Shown: positions 24,412 through 32,323 of the stretch, one piece after another | Numbering within the stretch: position 1 is the first letter of the stretch | Layout: the number at the start of each line of letters is the position of its first letter | Origin: Bacillota bacterium | GTDB taxonomy: Bacteria; Bacillota; Clostridia; Oscillospirales; Acutalibacteraceae | Direction: 5' to 3' | Assembly (NCBI GenBank): GCA_022706685.1 | Contig: JAKJCA010000023.1 | Coordinates: forward strand, 1-42,916 | DNA length: 42,916 nucleotides | The notes under the pieces: model-generated | Told to the model about the DNA's origin: nothing | Databases searched by the model: none | Seen by the model: only the letters and a program-made list of their open reading frames with translations | Program-made: the position numbers and the translations under genes

Positions 24412-25476
24412 TTGGATTTTGACGAACGCAGGGCGAACGCCCGGACGGTCCTGGACCTGACGGCGTGCCGGCAGCCCGATTTTTCCAATCTTGAAACGGT
24501 GCTCGCGGGCGGCCGGCCGGCGCGCCCCTGCCTGTTCGAACTGTTCCTCAACGACGGCCTCTATGAAGAACTCGCCGGCCCGCAGCCGGAAACGGGGTGC
24601 GGCTTTACCGACCGCTGCGTCTGGATGATGAACGCCTACCGCGCCGCCGGCTACGACTATTTCACGCTCAACGCGCCATTCTCTTTTCCGCGCAGGGAAC
24701 ATCCCGGCGCGCGGACCTATTCGCTCAACGCCACGGCGCTGATTACCGGTTGGGACAGTTTCCGGGCCTTTCCCTGGCCGGACGCCAAAGCCGCGGACTA
24801 CTCCTATCTCGGCGCCGTCGGCGAACGCCTGCCGGCGGGGATGAAGGCCGTGCCCCTCGCGCCTTGCGGCGTGCTGGAAAACGCGGTGGGCCTGTGCGGT
24901 TACGAAAATCTCTGCCTGCTTCTCTACGACGACGAGCGGCTTGTCCGTCGGGTCTTCGACGCCGTCGGCTCGGTTCTGCTCGATTATTATTCGATCGTTG
25001 CGGCCGCCTCCTGTGTCGGCGCGGTCATCGTCAACGACGACTGGGGTTTCAAAACCCAGCTGATGATATCGGCGGCCGATATGCGCAGGTACGTCCTGCC
25101 GTGGCAGCGGAAATTCGTCGACGTCATCCATGCGGCGGGCAAGCGCGCCATCCTGCATTCCTGCGGCTGCCTGCGCGCCGTCGAGGAGGATATTTTCGCC
25201 CCAGGCGGCTTTGACGCGAAACATTCGTATGAGGACAGCATCGAACCTGTCGAACGGGCCTACGTCCGTCTGCGCGGCAAAACGGCCGTGCTCGGCGGCA
25301 TCGACCTCGACTTTGTCTGCCGCGCGGGCCCGGGAGAGGTGTACCGCCGAGCAAAACGCATGCTCGCGCTCTCGGCGCCCGGAGGCGGCTACGCCCTGGG
25401 CACCGGCAACAGCGTGCCCGATTATGTCCCGCGTGAAAACTATTACGCCATGCTCCTGGCGGCATTGGAAGTTTAG
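24412..25476 (+). CDS. Uroporphyrinogen decarboxylase/methylcobamide methyltransferase family protein
   Basis: A 354-residue TIM-barrel protein of the UroD superfamily, starting at TTG 24412 with AAAGGCGG upstream. ILHSCGC (His249, Cys251) is the zinc-binding HxC of the MtaA/MtbA-type corrinoid methyltransferase branch. True uroporphyrinogen decarboxylases lack it and instead have an N-terminal arginine-rich loop that is not present here. Many Clostridia carry such genes with unknown methyl donors. No corrinoid protein gene or activator lies beside it, so the methyl carrier is unknown. It is the first of three closely spaced plus-strand genes (39 bases to the macro-domain gene). Heme synthesis is unlikely. 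Confidence 0.85.
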   Translation: MDFDERRANARTVLDLTACRQPDFSNLETVLAGGRPARPCLFELFLNDGLYEELAGPQPETGCGFTDRCVWMMNAYRAAGYDYFTLNAPFSFPRREHPGARTYSLNATALITGWDSFRAFPWPDAKAADYSYLGAVGERLPAGMKAVPLAPCGVLENAVGLCGYENLCLLLYDDERLVRRVFDAVGSVLLDYYSIVAAASCVGAVIVNDDWGFKTQLMISAADMRRYVLPWQRKFVDVIHAAGKRAILHSCGCLRAVEEDIFAPGGFDAKHSYEDSIEPVERAYVRLRGKTAVLGGIDLDFVCRAGPGEVYRRAKRMLALSAPGGGYALGTGNSVPDYVPRENYYAMLLAALEV

Positions 25477-25515
25477 CCGTACCGCCCGGAGCCCCATACC
25501 GCGGAGGGGGTATGT

Positions 25516-26562
25516 ATGCCTTTCCAAATTGTCCGAAACGATATCACCCGTGTCGCGGCGGACGCCGTCGTCAACGCCGCCAACGAGCGCCTCAGCGAAG
25601 GCGGGGGCGTCTGCGGCGCCATCTTCGAGGCCGCGGGCGCCGAGAACCTGCGGCGCGCCTGCGCGGCCGCGGGTGGCTGTGAAACCGGCAAGGCCGTCAT
25701 AACGCCGGGTTTCGGCCTGAAAGCCAGGTACGTCATCCACGCCGTCGGACCCGTATGGCGCGGCGGCGGAGCGGGCGAGGAGGAGCTGCTTCGCTCGGCC
25801 TACCGCAGCGCCCTGCGCCTTGCGGCCGAAAAGGGGCTCGAGTCGGTGGCTTTCCCGCTGCTGAGCGCGGGCATCTACGGCTATCCCAAAGAGCAGGCCT
25901 TCCGCGTGGCGGTCGAGGAGATCGCCGCTTTTCTGCGCGACAGCGAGATGAACGTCACCCTGGTGCTCTACGACGCCGGCGCGCTGAAAATCGGCGAAAA
26001 GTATTTCAAGGATGTGCGCCGGTATATCGACGAGCGGTATATCGACGCCAGGCGGCGTTTCCTGCGCGGGGTGTACGCCCAAAGTGAAGAACAGGAACTC
26101 ACTTGCGATACCGCTTTGCGTGAAAGTGAACTGTTGCTTGCGCCAAGGGAGGCGGCGCAGGCGGTCGAAAAGGCCGCGTCTCCGGGGGGCCGCAGGTCGC
26201 TCGAGGACCTCATCAATAAGCCCGGCGAGACCTTCTCGCAAATGCTGCTGCGCCTCATCGACGAAAAAGGCAAAACGGATGCCGAGGTTTATAAGAAGGC
26301 GAACGTCGACCGCAAACTGTTCTCGAAAATACGCAGCGACAAAGACTACCGCCCCAAAAAAGAGACGGTGTTCGCCTTCGCCGTCGCGCTCGAACTCAGC
26401 CTCGACGAGACGAAGGATTTGCTGCTCAGGGCGGGCTTCGCCATCTCTCCGAGCCGCCGCTTCGACCTGATTCTCCAGTACTTCATCGAGCGGGGCATCT
26501 ACAACATTTTCGATATCAACGAAACGCTCTTCGCCTTCGGGCAAAAACTGCTGGGCGCCTGA
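25516..26562 (+). CDS. Macro domain protein with C-terminal HTH-like domain
   Basis: A 348-residue protein. Residues 1-170 are a macro domain that binds ADP-ribose or O-acetyl-ADP-ribose: NDITRVAADAVVNAANERL with Asn23, the glycine-rich GGGVCGAIFEAAG and LLSAGIYGYP. Residues 175-235 are a charged linker. Residues 236-348 form a helical domain that reads like an XRE-type helix-turn-helix extended by another helix pair: DAEVYKKANVDRKLFSKIRS, then KETVFAFAVALELSLDETKDLL. I recall the same C-terminal block on other Bacillota macro-domain proteins. GGAGGGGG precedes the ATG at 25516. Its partner is probably the VWA gene 91 bases downstream. Role not established; de-ADP-ribosylation with DNA or RNA binding is the inference. 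Confidence 0.9.
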   Translation: MPFQIVRNDITRVAADAVVNAANERLSEGGGVCGAIFEAAGAENLRRACAAAGGCETGKAVITPGFGLKARYVIHAVGPVWRGGGAGEEELLRSAYRSALRLAAEKGLESVAFPLLSAGIYGYPKEQAFRVAVEEIAAFLRDSEMNVTLVLYDAGALKIGEKYFKDVRRYIDERYIDARRRFLRGVYAQSEEQELTCDTALRESELLLAPREAAQAVEKAASPGGRRSLEDLINKPGETFSQMLLRLIDEKGKTDAEVYKKANVDRKLFSKIRSDKDYRPKKETVFAFAVALELSLDETKDLLLRAGFAISPSRRFDLILQYFIERGIYNIFDINETLFAFGQKLLGA

Positions 26563-26613
26563 CGAGCGGCGTCTTGATTTGTCGCCCGTCAGGCGACACG
26601 AAGGCCGGCGCGG

Positions 26614-26656
26614 CATGGTATCCTCGTTTCATCAAAGGAAAGGAGAGGATACCATG
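26614..26656 (+). repeat. 12-base perfect inverted repeat including the VWA start codon
   Basis: CATGGTATCCTC (26614-26625) and GAGGATACCATG (26645-26656) are perfectly complementary. The 19-base loop (26626-26644) holds the ribosome binding sequence AAAGGAAAGGA, and the right arm ends in the ATG of the VWA gene. As an RNA, the stem would bury the start codon while leaving the ribosome site in the loop. As DNA, it could be an operator. A second hairpin, TGTCGCC-CGTCA-GGCGACA, lies at 26580-26598 and has no T run. Confidence 0.8.
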
Positions 26657-27310
26657 AACAAAAATTGTACCGAACTGGTCTTCGTCCTCGACAGGAGCGG
26701 CTCAATGTCCGGCCTGGAGGAGGACACCATCGGCGGCTTCAACGCCATGCTCAAAAAGCAGAAAGCGGTCAGGGGCGAGGCGCTGGTCACCACCGTGCTC
26801 TTTGACAACGAGTACGAAGTCCTGCACAACCGCGAGAACATCCGCAACGTCCGCCCGCTCACTCCGAAGGACTACTATGTCCGCGGCTCGACGGCGCTGC
26901 TCGACGCGGTCGGCAGGACCATCAACCGCATCGGCAAGGCCCACGCCTACGAGGCGGAGGAAAACCGGCCCGGCAAGGTGCTGTTCGTCATCATCACCGA
27001 CGGCATGGAGAACGCCAGCTGCGAGTTCGGCTGGCACACGGTCAAAAAGATGATCGAACACCAAAAGAACAAGTACCGCTGGGAGTTCATTTACCTGGGC
27101 GCGAACATCGACGCCGCGGCCGAGGCGGCCCGGGTCGGCATCGCCGCCGACCGCGCGGCTAACTACCATGCCGACGCGCGGGGTACCGCGCTCAACTACG
27201 CCGTCGTATCCGAGCAAATCTCCTGTATGCGCAGCGGCGCGCCCATCGACCCGCGGTGGAAAGAAGCCATCGACAATGACTACAAAAGCCGCAAAAAAAG
27301 GAAATGTTAG
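26654..27310 (+). CDS. VWA domain protein
   Basis: A 218-residue protein that is essentially one von Willebrand factor A domain. The metal-ion-dependent adhesion site is complete: DRSGSMSG (Asp13, Ser15, Ser17), the threonine in RGSTALLDAV (Thr80) and ITDGMENAS (Asp116). There is no signal peptide or membrane helix, so it is cytoplasmic. Its size and sequence recall the TerY/YegL-like single-domain VWA group found in stress and defence neighbourhoods. The C-terminus is basic (KSRKKRKC). The start is set by AAAGGAGAGG upstream and lies within an unusual inverted repeat. Pairing with the upstream macro-domain gene suggests a joint function. Confidence 0.92.
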   Translation: MNKNCTELVFVLDRSGSMSGLEEDTIGGFNAMLKKQKAVRGEALVTTVLFDNEYEVLHNRENIRNVRPLTPKDYYVRGSTALLDAVGRTINRIGKAHAYEAEENRPGKVLFVIITDGMENASCEFGWHTVKKMIEHQKNKYRWEFIYLGANIDAAAEAARVGIAADRAANYHADARGTALNYAVVSEQISCMRSGAPIDPRWKEAIDNDYKSRKKRKC

Positions 27311-27332
27311 CGGTCCCGCCCCGTCATCAAAG

Positions 27333-27368
27333 AGCGCCCGTCCGATGAGGAACGGGCGCTGTTTCCGT
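27333..27368. terminator. Bidirectional terminator
   Basis: AGCGCCCGT (27333-27341) pairs perfectly with ACGGGCGCT (27352-27360). It is followed by a T-containing tail in each direction and lies between the convergent VWA and amidohydrolase genes. Confidence 0.82.
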
Positions 27369-27383
27369 CTTTTATGATGAAAA

Positions 27384-28577
27384 TCAGATATTGAACAGGC
27401 CCCTGGCGTTGTGGTACAGGATGCGGTTGGCCAGAAACAGCGCGTAGGACATATTGAAGGCGCCGTCGTCCACCATTTCCGCGAGCGCTTCGCTCAGGAC
27501 GTTTTCCATGGCCGTCAGCGCGCCTTTGCTGTCCTCGGGCATCCAGGCGTCGCAACCCCAGGTCAGGCGGTAGGCGTCGGAAACCTCAAGCGCGGTAATC
27601 AGGTATTCCCTGGCCCGGCGCGTGGAAAGATAGGGCAGCCAGCAGGTGTCCGACCAGACGTTTTCAAAGCCGCTCAGCAGCGCGTAAGTGTCGTCGGTCC
27701 AGGGGAAACCGCCGTGCAGAAGGTGGAACTTTGTTTCCGGATTGCTGCGGATGAGTTTCAGCAGCCCCATGGGGTTGGTGGCGTCGAGTATTCCCATACC
27801 CGTATGAATCTGCAGCGGCAAATCGTTTTCCGCCGCCGCGGCCGCGATTTCAAACATCACGTAATCGCCGAAGTCGCTGATTTCGCCCGGGGTGGCATGG
27901 GGGTTGTTAAAGGCTTTCGCGGCCGCGGCCGCCGACGTGTTCTCGAATCTGAGCGGCCGTTCGTAAGCGATGGCGACCTTTAGCGCGACGCTGCCGTTCT
28001 TTTTATAATTCGCGATGGCCAGGCGCATCTGCCCGATGTATTCGGCGAGGGTGGAAATATCCGGATTTTCAAAACTCGAATAGGGGTAAAAGCCGTTCGG
28101 TTCCGCCTTGTCCCGGACGTAGCCCGAAAAATAGCAGTCGCAGCGCGCGCTCGGGCTGAACAGTTCGGGGTGGTTGAGGTTGGATCCGGGCGACGGCTGC
28201 CGTTCGTTGACGACGCGCACGTAACGGCAGTCCTTATTTAGGACGTTCAGGTGGTGGTTCTGGTTCACATAAGCCCTTTTGACGGCGTCGTCGAGCGCCT
28301 CGACGGTGTCTATCCGGAAAGGAATGCGGTACAGTTCTTCCAGTGCGGCGAAGAGCCAGCGGAAATAGCTGTTGCAGCGGTAGCGCGAAATATATTCCGC
28401 GACGGCGTTCATGTCTTTGAAATCGGGCGGCGGCGCGACCCAGCCGGCATAACTGTTTTTCAGCACGAAACGCAGGTCCGCCCCGGTATATTCTTCGTCG
28501 GGCAGATGGTGGCAGTGGGTGCTGATGACGGGATAATTCCGGATTTCACCGAAGATTTTCATGGCGGTCGTTGTCAA
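27384..28577 (-). CDS. Amidohydrolase family protein
   Basis: A 397-residue metal-dependent TIM-barrel hydrolase. It starts at TTG 28577, with AGAGGAAT six bases upstream; an in-frame ATG at 28562 is the alternative. Visible metal ligands are STHCHH (His21, His23) at the end of strand 1, LQIHTGMG and FHLLHGGFPW for later histidines, and TWGCDAW for the strand-8 aspartate. This pattern fits the Amidohydro_2/uronate isomerase-like branch. The substrate is unknown. The gene lies 39 bases downstream of amrS on the same strand, with no terminator between them, so it is probably the third gene of the AmmeMemoRadiSam operon. Confidence 0.85.
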   Translation of the reverse strand: MTTTAMKIFGEIRNYPVISTHCHHLPDEEYTGADLRFVLKNSYAGWVAPPPDFKDMNAVAEYISRYRCNSYFRWLFAALEELYRIPFRIDTVEALDDAVKRAYVNQNHHLNVLNKDCRYVRVVNERQPSPGSNLNHPELFSPSARCDCYFSGYVRDKAEPNGFYPYSSFENPDISTLAEYIGQMRLAIANYKKNGSVALKVAIAYERPLRFENTSAAAAAKAFNNPHATPGEISDFGDYVMFEIAAAAAENDLPLQIHTGMGILDATNPMGLLKLIRSNPETKFHLLHGGFPWTDDTYALLSGFENVWSDTCWLPYLSTRRAREYLITALEVSDAYRLTWGCDAWMPEDSKGALTAMENVLSEALAEMVDDGAFNMSYALFLANRILYHNARGLFNI

Positions 28578-28616
28578 AATATTCCTCTTTTCTGCCGCGG
28601 GCCGCGGCCGTATCTC

Positions 28617-29447
28617 TCAGCAGTTGCCGCGGTAAACGTAACGCAGATGTTTCCGTGCGGCGGCGCAAAGTCCGTCGAGCACCGCGATGCCGGTAGGTCG
28701 CGCGTCCGTCATCCGGTACCGGGGGAAAAACCGTGTGATGTGAAGCGGGATGTCCGGCCCGACATCGGCCAGCCAGCCCGACAGGAGGTCCATTTCCTCC
28801 GTGCTGTCGTTCATACCCGGCACAATCAGCGCAGTCACCTCGACGTGGCACGCCTGCGCGGCCAGGCATATGGTGTTTTTCACCGTTTCAAGCTCGCCGC
28901 CCAGGCGCTTGCGGTAAACGTCCGGTGAAAAACTTTTCAGGTCGATGTTCATCGCGTCCATATACGGCAGCAGTTCCATCAGCGGTTCTTCGCAGATCAT
29001 CCCGTTGGTGACGGCGGCATTTTTCATGCCGCGGGCGCGTACAGTTTTGGAGCTCTCAAGCACATATTCAAAGCCGACCATAGGCTCGTTGTAGGTGTAG
29101 GCGACGCCGATGTTGCCGCGGGGGAGCAGCGCCAGCGCCGTATCGGCCAGCTGTTCGGGAGGTACGGTCCTGAATGAGACGTCGTCCGCCGAGGCGGCCG
29201 CGATGTCGCTGTTCTGACAAAAAGGGCATTTCAGGTTGCAGCCGTAACTGCCGACCGAAAGGACGGTGCTGCCAGGGTGAAAGCGGGCGAACGGCTTCTT
29301 TTCAATCGGGTCGAGCGCCATCGAGGTGACACGGCCGTAATTTTCGCACTCGACCTTTCCGCCGCGCTGAACCCTGGCCCGGCAAAGCCCCTTTTGCCCT
29401 TCCTCAAGCGCGCAGGCGTGCGGGCAGATGCTGCATGTCGATTTCAT
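28617..29447 (-). CDS. amrS: AmmeMemoRadiSam system radical SAM enzyme
   Basis: A 276-residue radical SAM protein related to pyruvate-formate-lyase activating enzymes. The N-terminus has a separate Cys-rich site (CSICPHAC) and GLCRAR. The radical SAM cluster motif is GCNLKCPFC (Cys70, Cys74, Cys77), and the glycine-rich and SAM contacts follow (YTYNEP, AVTNGMI, NIDLKSF). The stop-start overlap of four bases with the Memo-AMMECR1 fusion gene confirms the system. Such gene sets are widespread in anaerobes and archaea. As far as I know their substrate is not established, so I give no reaction. RYRMTDARPT at the C-terminus is typical of the AmrS subfamily. Confidence 0.94.
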   Translation of the reverse strand: MKSTCSICPHACALEEGQKGLCRARVQRGGKVECENYGRVTSMALDPIEKKPFARFHPGSTVLSVGSYGCNLKCPFCQNSDIAAASADDVSFRTVPPEQLADTALALLPRGNIGVAYTYNEPMVGFEYVLESSKTVRARGMKNAAVTNGMICEEPLMELLPYMDAMNIDLKSFSPDVYRKRLGGELETVKNTICLAAQACHVEVTALIVPGMNDSTEEMDLLSGWLADVGPDIPLHITRFFPRYRMTDARPTGIAVLDGLCAAARKHLRYVYRGNC

Positions 29448-30829
29448 GTGTGGCGCACCACCTCGAAGCGCTGCAGGGTATAGGGCTCTTTTGGATCGAT
29501 GCCGCCTTTTTGCATGGCGATGGAAACCTGGCGCTCGACGGTGTCCACGCCCTCGAGGTTGGGCAGCAGCAGGCCACGCCTGCGGCCGCAGCTGACGATG
29601 ACGCCGTAGCGTTTCGGGTCGAGCTCGTCAACGGAACCGACCGGTTCCGGGGGCGACAGCACGTCGACGCTGTAAACCAGTTCGGGCAGTTCGTCTTCTT
29701 CCACCGCGTCGAAACGCGGGTCGCGCGTACCGGCGCTGACGGCGTTTTCAACGATTTCGTCGGCAATGCAGGGCTTTGTCGGCTCGATGGTGCCGATGCA
29801 GCCGCGCAGGCGGCCGTGCTTTTTCAGCGATACGAAAACGCCCGCCCTGCGCGTCAGCATTTCCGCCGGCAGCCCGGCGGGCAGACGGATGATCCGGCGG
29901 GTTTTGACATAGGTTTCGAGCGTCAGCCTCGCCAGGCGCACATACGCGCTTTCTTTTTCTTTCACGGCGGCCAGTTTTTCGCGGCGTCCGCGCTCGAACA
30001 GCTCGCCGAAACGGCGGTTTTCATCGTCTCCGGCCACGCGGTAGCAGCACACCGCGTAGCCGACGCCGAACGGCCCTTCGTAGGAGAGAAACTCCGGCTC
30101 GACCGCCTTGCCGTCGAGCGCGCCCGCCATAATGATGAAACTGCGCCGGCCGCATTCCGCGGCGGCGTCGCAGAAATCCTCGTCGAACGACAGAAAACGC
30201 AGGAAGTCGCCGCTTTTCATCGCCTGCGTGATTTCTTCGTCGAACAGCGGGCCGTCGGCGTCGAAGCCGTAAGGGCCCTCTTCCTTAAGTTTATGCGACA
30301 GGTCGCCGCTGGCGAGCATGACGCAGTTTCTGCCGAGGCGGTCCGCTGCCGCGGCGATGCACTCGCCGAGTTTGTAATGCGCCAGCGGGTCCAGGCCCGA
30401 CAGGCCGATGCGGACATAACGGCAACCGCTGTACTCTTTTTGCAGGAAATACAGCGGTATCAGCGTCGCGTGGTCGAGGGAGCTGTCTTTTTCGCCCAGG
30501 GTACCCGCCGGGATGCCCCGTTCGCCTGCAAGGCGCGAAACGGCCTCGACCATTTCGGTATCGTATGTAATCTCAGCCCGCACAGAAGGCGCGCCGAACC
30601 TACCCAGATGGCCGGAGGCCGACGCGCCGGGGGAGATGTGGAAGTAGTCCGCGTAGACGGCGGAGTGGGGGGACGTGATGACCACCGTGTCGGGTTTCAG
30701 CGCCGCGATGCGCCCGGCCGCCTGGGCGCAGGCGGCCGCCGTGGCGGCAATTTTGCGTTCCTCGCCCCTGCCGACCTCGGGCAGCAGAATCGGCGGATGC
30801 GGAAAAATGAAAGCGCCTTGAACCGGCAT
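29444..30829 (-). CDS. AmmeMemoRadiSam Memo-AMMECR1 fusion protein (AmrB-AmrA)
   Basis: A 461-residue fusion. Residues 1 to about 265 are a Memo/AmrB domain, related to extradiol dioxygenases: HPPILLPEVG, ITSPHSAVYADYF, SLDHATLIPLYFLQ and LASGDLSH supply the candidate metal-binding His and Asp residues. Residues 285-455 are an AMMECR1/AmrA domain: YVRLARLTLETYV, GVFVSLKKHGRLRGCIGT and SAGTRDPRF. The two parts are separate genes or fused in different genomes; here they are fused in the order B then A. The start at 30829 is fixed by GGGAGGG upstream. A frame open further upstream is rejected because it lacks family sequence. The stop overlaps the amrS start. Cytoplasmic; function unknown. Confidence 0.94.
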   Translation of the reverse strand: MPVQGAFIFPHPPILLPEVGRGEERKIAATAAACAQAAGRIAALKPDTVVITSPHSAVYADYFHISPGASASGHLGRFGAPSVRAEITYDTEMVEAVSRLAGERGIPAGTLGEKDSSLDHATLIPLYFLQKEYSGCRYVRIGLSGLDPLAHYKLGECIAAAADRLGRNCVMLASGDLSHKLKEEGPYGFDADGPLFDEEITQAMKSGDFLRFLSFDEDFCDAAAECGRRSFIIMAGALDGKAVEPEFLSYEGPFGVGYAVCCYRVAGDDENRRFGELFERGRREKLAAVKEKESAYVRLARLTLETYVKTRRIIRLPAGLPAEMLTRRAGVFVSLKKHGRLRGCIGTIEPTKPCIADEIVENAVSAGTRDPRFDAVEEDELPELVYSVDVLSPPEPVGSVDELDPKRYGVIVSCGRRRGLLLPNLEGVDTVERQVSIAMQKGGIDPKEPYTLQRFEVVRHT

Positions 30830-30930
30830 GACAAGCCCTCCCGTCAGAATATTTGCGCCGGCAACGCAGTTTGTACGGTTAGCGTCATAATCCGCCTTGA
30901 TTGTATCACACAAGGGCCGTAAATGGAAAT

Positions 30931-30958
30931 GCCGCCCCGCGGCGTACGGCGGGGCGGC
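30931..30958 (-). terminator. Terminator-like hairpin after the GGDEF gene
   Basis: GCCGCCCCGC (30931-30940) pairs with GCGGGGCGGC (30949-30958) in a perfect 10-base stem. On the minus strand it is followed by ATTTCCATTT, only a weak T tract. It is 17 bases past the stop of the diguanylate cyclase gene. Confidence 0.6.
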
Positions 30959-30974
30959 ACAGGCAGGCCGGCGT

Positions 30975-32105
30975 TCAGCCCTCCTGTTTCTTTTTCTTCT
31001 TGTTTTCGTACATCCTCGCGTCGAGCATCTCAAAGAACACGGCGGGGCTCGAGACGGTCGAGGGGTCATAGAGCCCGGAGCCCGTGCTGACCGACAGGGG
31101 GAAAGGCAGCGTGCCGGTTTTGTTGAAAGCGTCGACATTCGCCTGCAGGCGCCGTATAATGCGGTCCAGCTGCGTCGCGGTTTTCAGCTCGAGGATGACG
31201 GCAAACTCGTCGCCGCCCGTCCTTGCCACAAAATCGTACTGGCGGAAACTGTCGCGCATCACGGCGCAGAACGCGCGCAGAGCGCTGTCGCCGGCTTTAT
31301 GGCCGTAACGGTCGTTGATCTGCTTGAAGTTGTCGATATCCAGCACGATGCCTGCCAGCAGATTGTCCGTGTGTTTTTTGTCCGCCAGTTCGGCCAGCCG
31401 CTTGTCGAATTCCCTGCGGTTGAACAGGTTGGTCAAATGGTCGGTATGGATGGTTTTGGACTGGACGAAGGTATAAATCACCAGCAGCGACAGCGCCGTC
31501 AGCGGCCAGATGAGCAGCACTTTGTAGTAGTTGGCCTGCACAAGGCTGCCCGCGAAAGGCGGCAGCGCGTAAAGCAGCATCGGCAGCAGTTCGCCCTTGG
31601 CGAGTTTTTTTCTGTTGTGTATCAGCTGGACCATGGCGGCGAGCAGGTAGATATAGATGGACGCGTACAGGACGATAATGAACTTCCCGTTATGAAAGGC
31701 GTTGCCCTCGTCAAGGGTGAACATCAGGCCGGTCCAGGGGTTCAGCAGCGCAAAAACGGCGTTGACGGCCAGCGGGGCCGCCGCGGGCAGCGCCAGCTTC
31801 CGCAGCCGTTCCTCGCTGCCGAACAGGTAATAGTCGGTGTAGAGGAACCAGAGGTACGCCGTGACGGGGTTGAGCATGAACAGCAGCACGACGGCGGCTT
31901 GAATGGCCGCCGCGCTTTGAAAGCCGTCGAGCGCATGCGCCGCGAAGTCCGCGGCGATATTCAGGATGATCGACCAGACCAGCAGCGAGAACACACGCGC
32001 CGGCTGGCTTTTCAAATCGCTTACCCGCCTCATGTTCAGCAGCAAAATCAAGAGCATGAGGATGGCGAACAAATCGGTCTGAGCGTAATACAGCAGCAGG
32101 GGCAA
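30975..32105 (-). CDS. Membrane diguanylate cyclase (multi-TM sensor plus GGDEF)
   Basis: This protein makes c-di-GMP from GTP in response to a signal sensed by its membrane part. I place the start at TTG 32105, which has GGAG nine bases upstream. The frame is open to a GTG at 32156, but that lies only about 12 bases after a likely -10 (TATAAT, 32174-32179) and has no ribosome binding site. With the TTG start it has 376 residues. The N-terminal half has seven hydrophobic helices, resembling the 7TM sensor found in Bacillota kinases and cyclases. The C-terminal domain has DIDNFKQINDRYGH, the active-site motif ARTGGDEFAVIL and an inhibitory RxxD site (RQYD) five residues before GGDEF, so product feedback is expected. 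No EAL domain. Confidence 0.92.
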   Translation of the reverse strand: MPLLLYYAQTDLFAILMLLILLLNMRRVSDLKSQPARVFSLLVWSIILNIAADFAAHALDGFQSAAAIQAAVVLLFMLNPVTAYLWFLYTDYYLFGSEERLRKLALPAAAPLAVNAVFALLNPWTGLMFTLDEGNAFHNGKFIIVLYASIYIYLLAAMVQLIHNRKKLAKGELLPMLLYALPPFAGSLVQANYYKVLLIWPLTALSLLVIYTFVQSKTIHTDHLTNLFNRREFDKRLAELADKKHTDNLLAGIVLDIDNFKQINDRYGHKAGDSALRAFCAVMRDSFRQYDFVARTGGDEFAVILELKTATQLDRIIRRLQANVDAFNKTGTLPFPLSVSTGSGLYDPSTVSSPAVFFEMLDARMYENKKKKKQEG

Positions 32106-32253
32106 GGATTTCAACTCCGTCGTTGCGTGCGGGTGAGCCGGCCGCGCGCCGTCCACCGTGGCTTTATATAATAATTATACTCAATATTCTAAATATAATG
32201 GTCAAATCATAGACCACGCCCGACTTAATGTCAAGCAACACGCTGCTCATTTA

Positions 32254-32282
32254 TTGACAGCCGGTTGGAACGGATGTATATT
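32254..32282 (+). promoter_or_regulatory. Promoter of the ABC transporter operon
   Basis: TTGACA (32254-32259) and TATATT (32277-32282) with a 17-base spacer, about 40 bases before the ATP-binding gene. Near consensus; no operator dyad is seen. Confidence 0.78.
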
Positions 32283-32323
32283 CAACCTTGTGATATGCTG
32301 AAATAAAAAAAGAGGGCGGTTCC

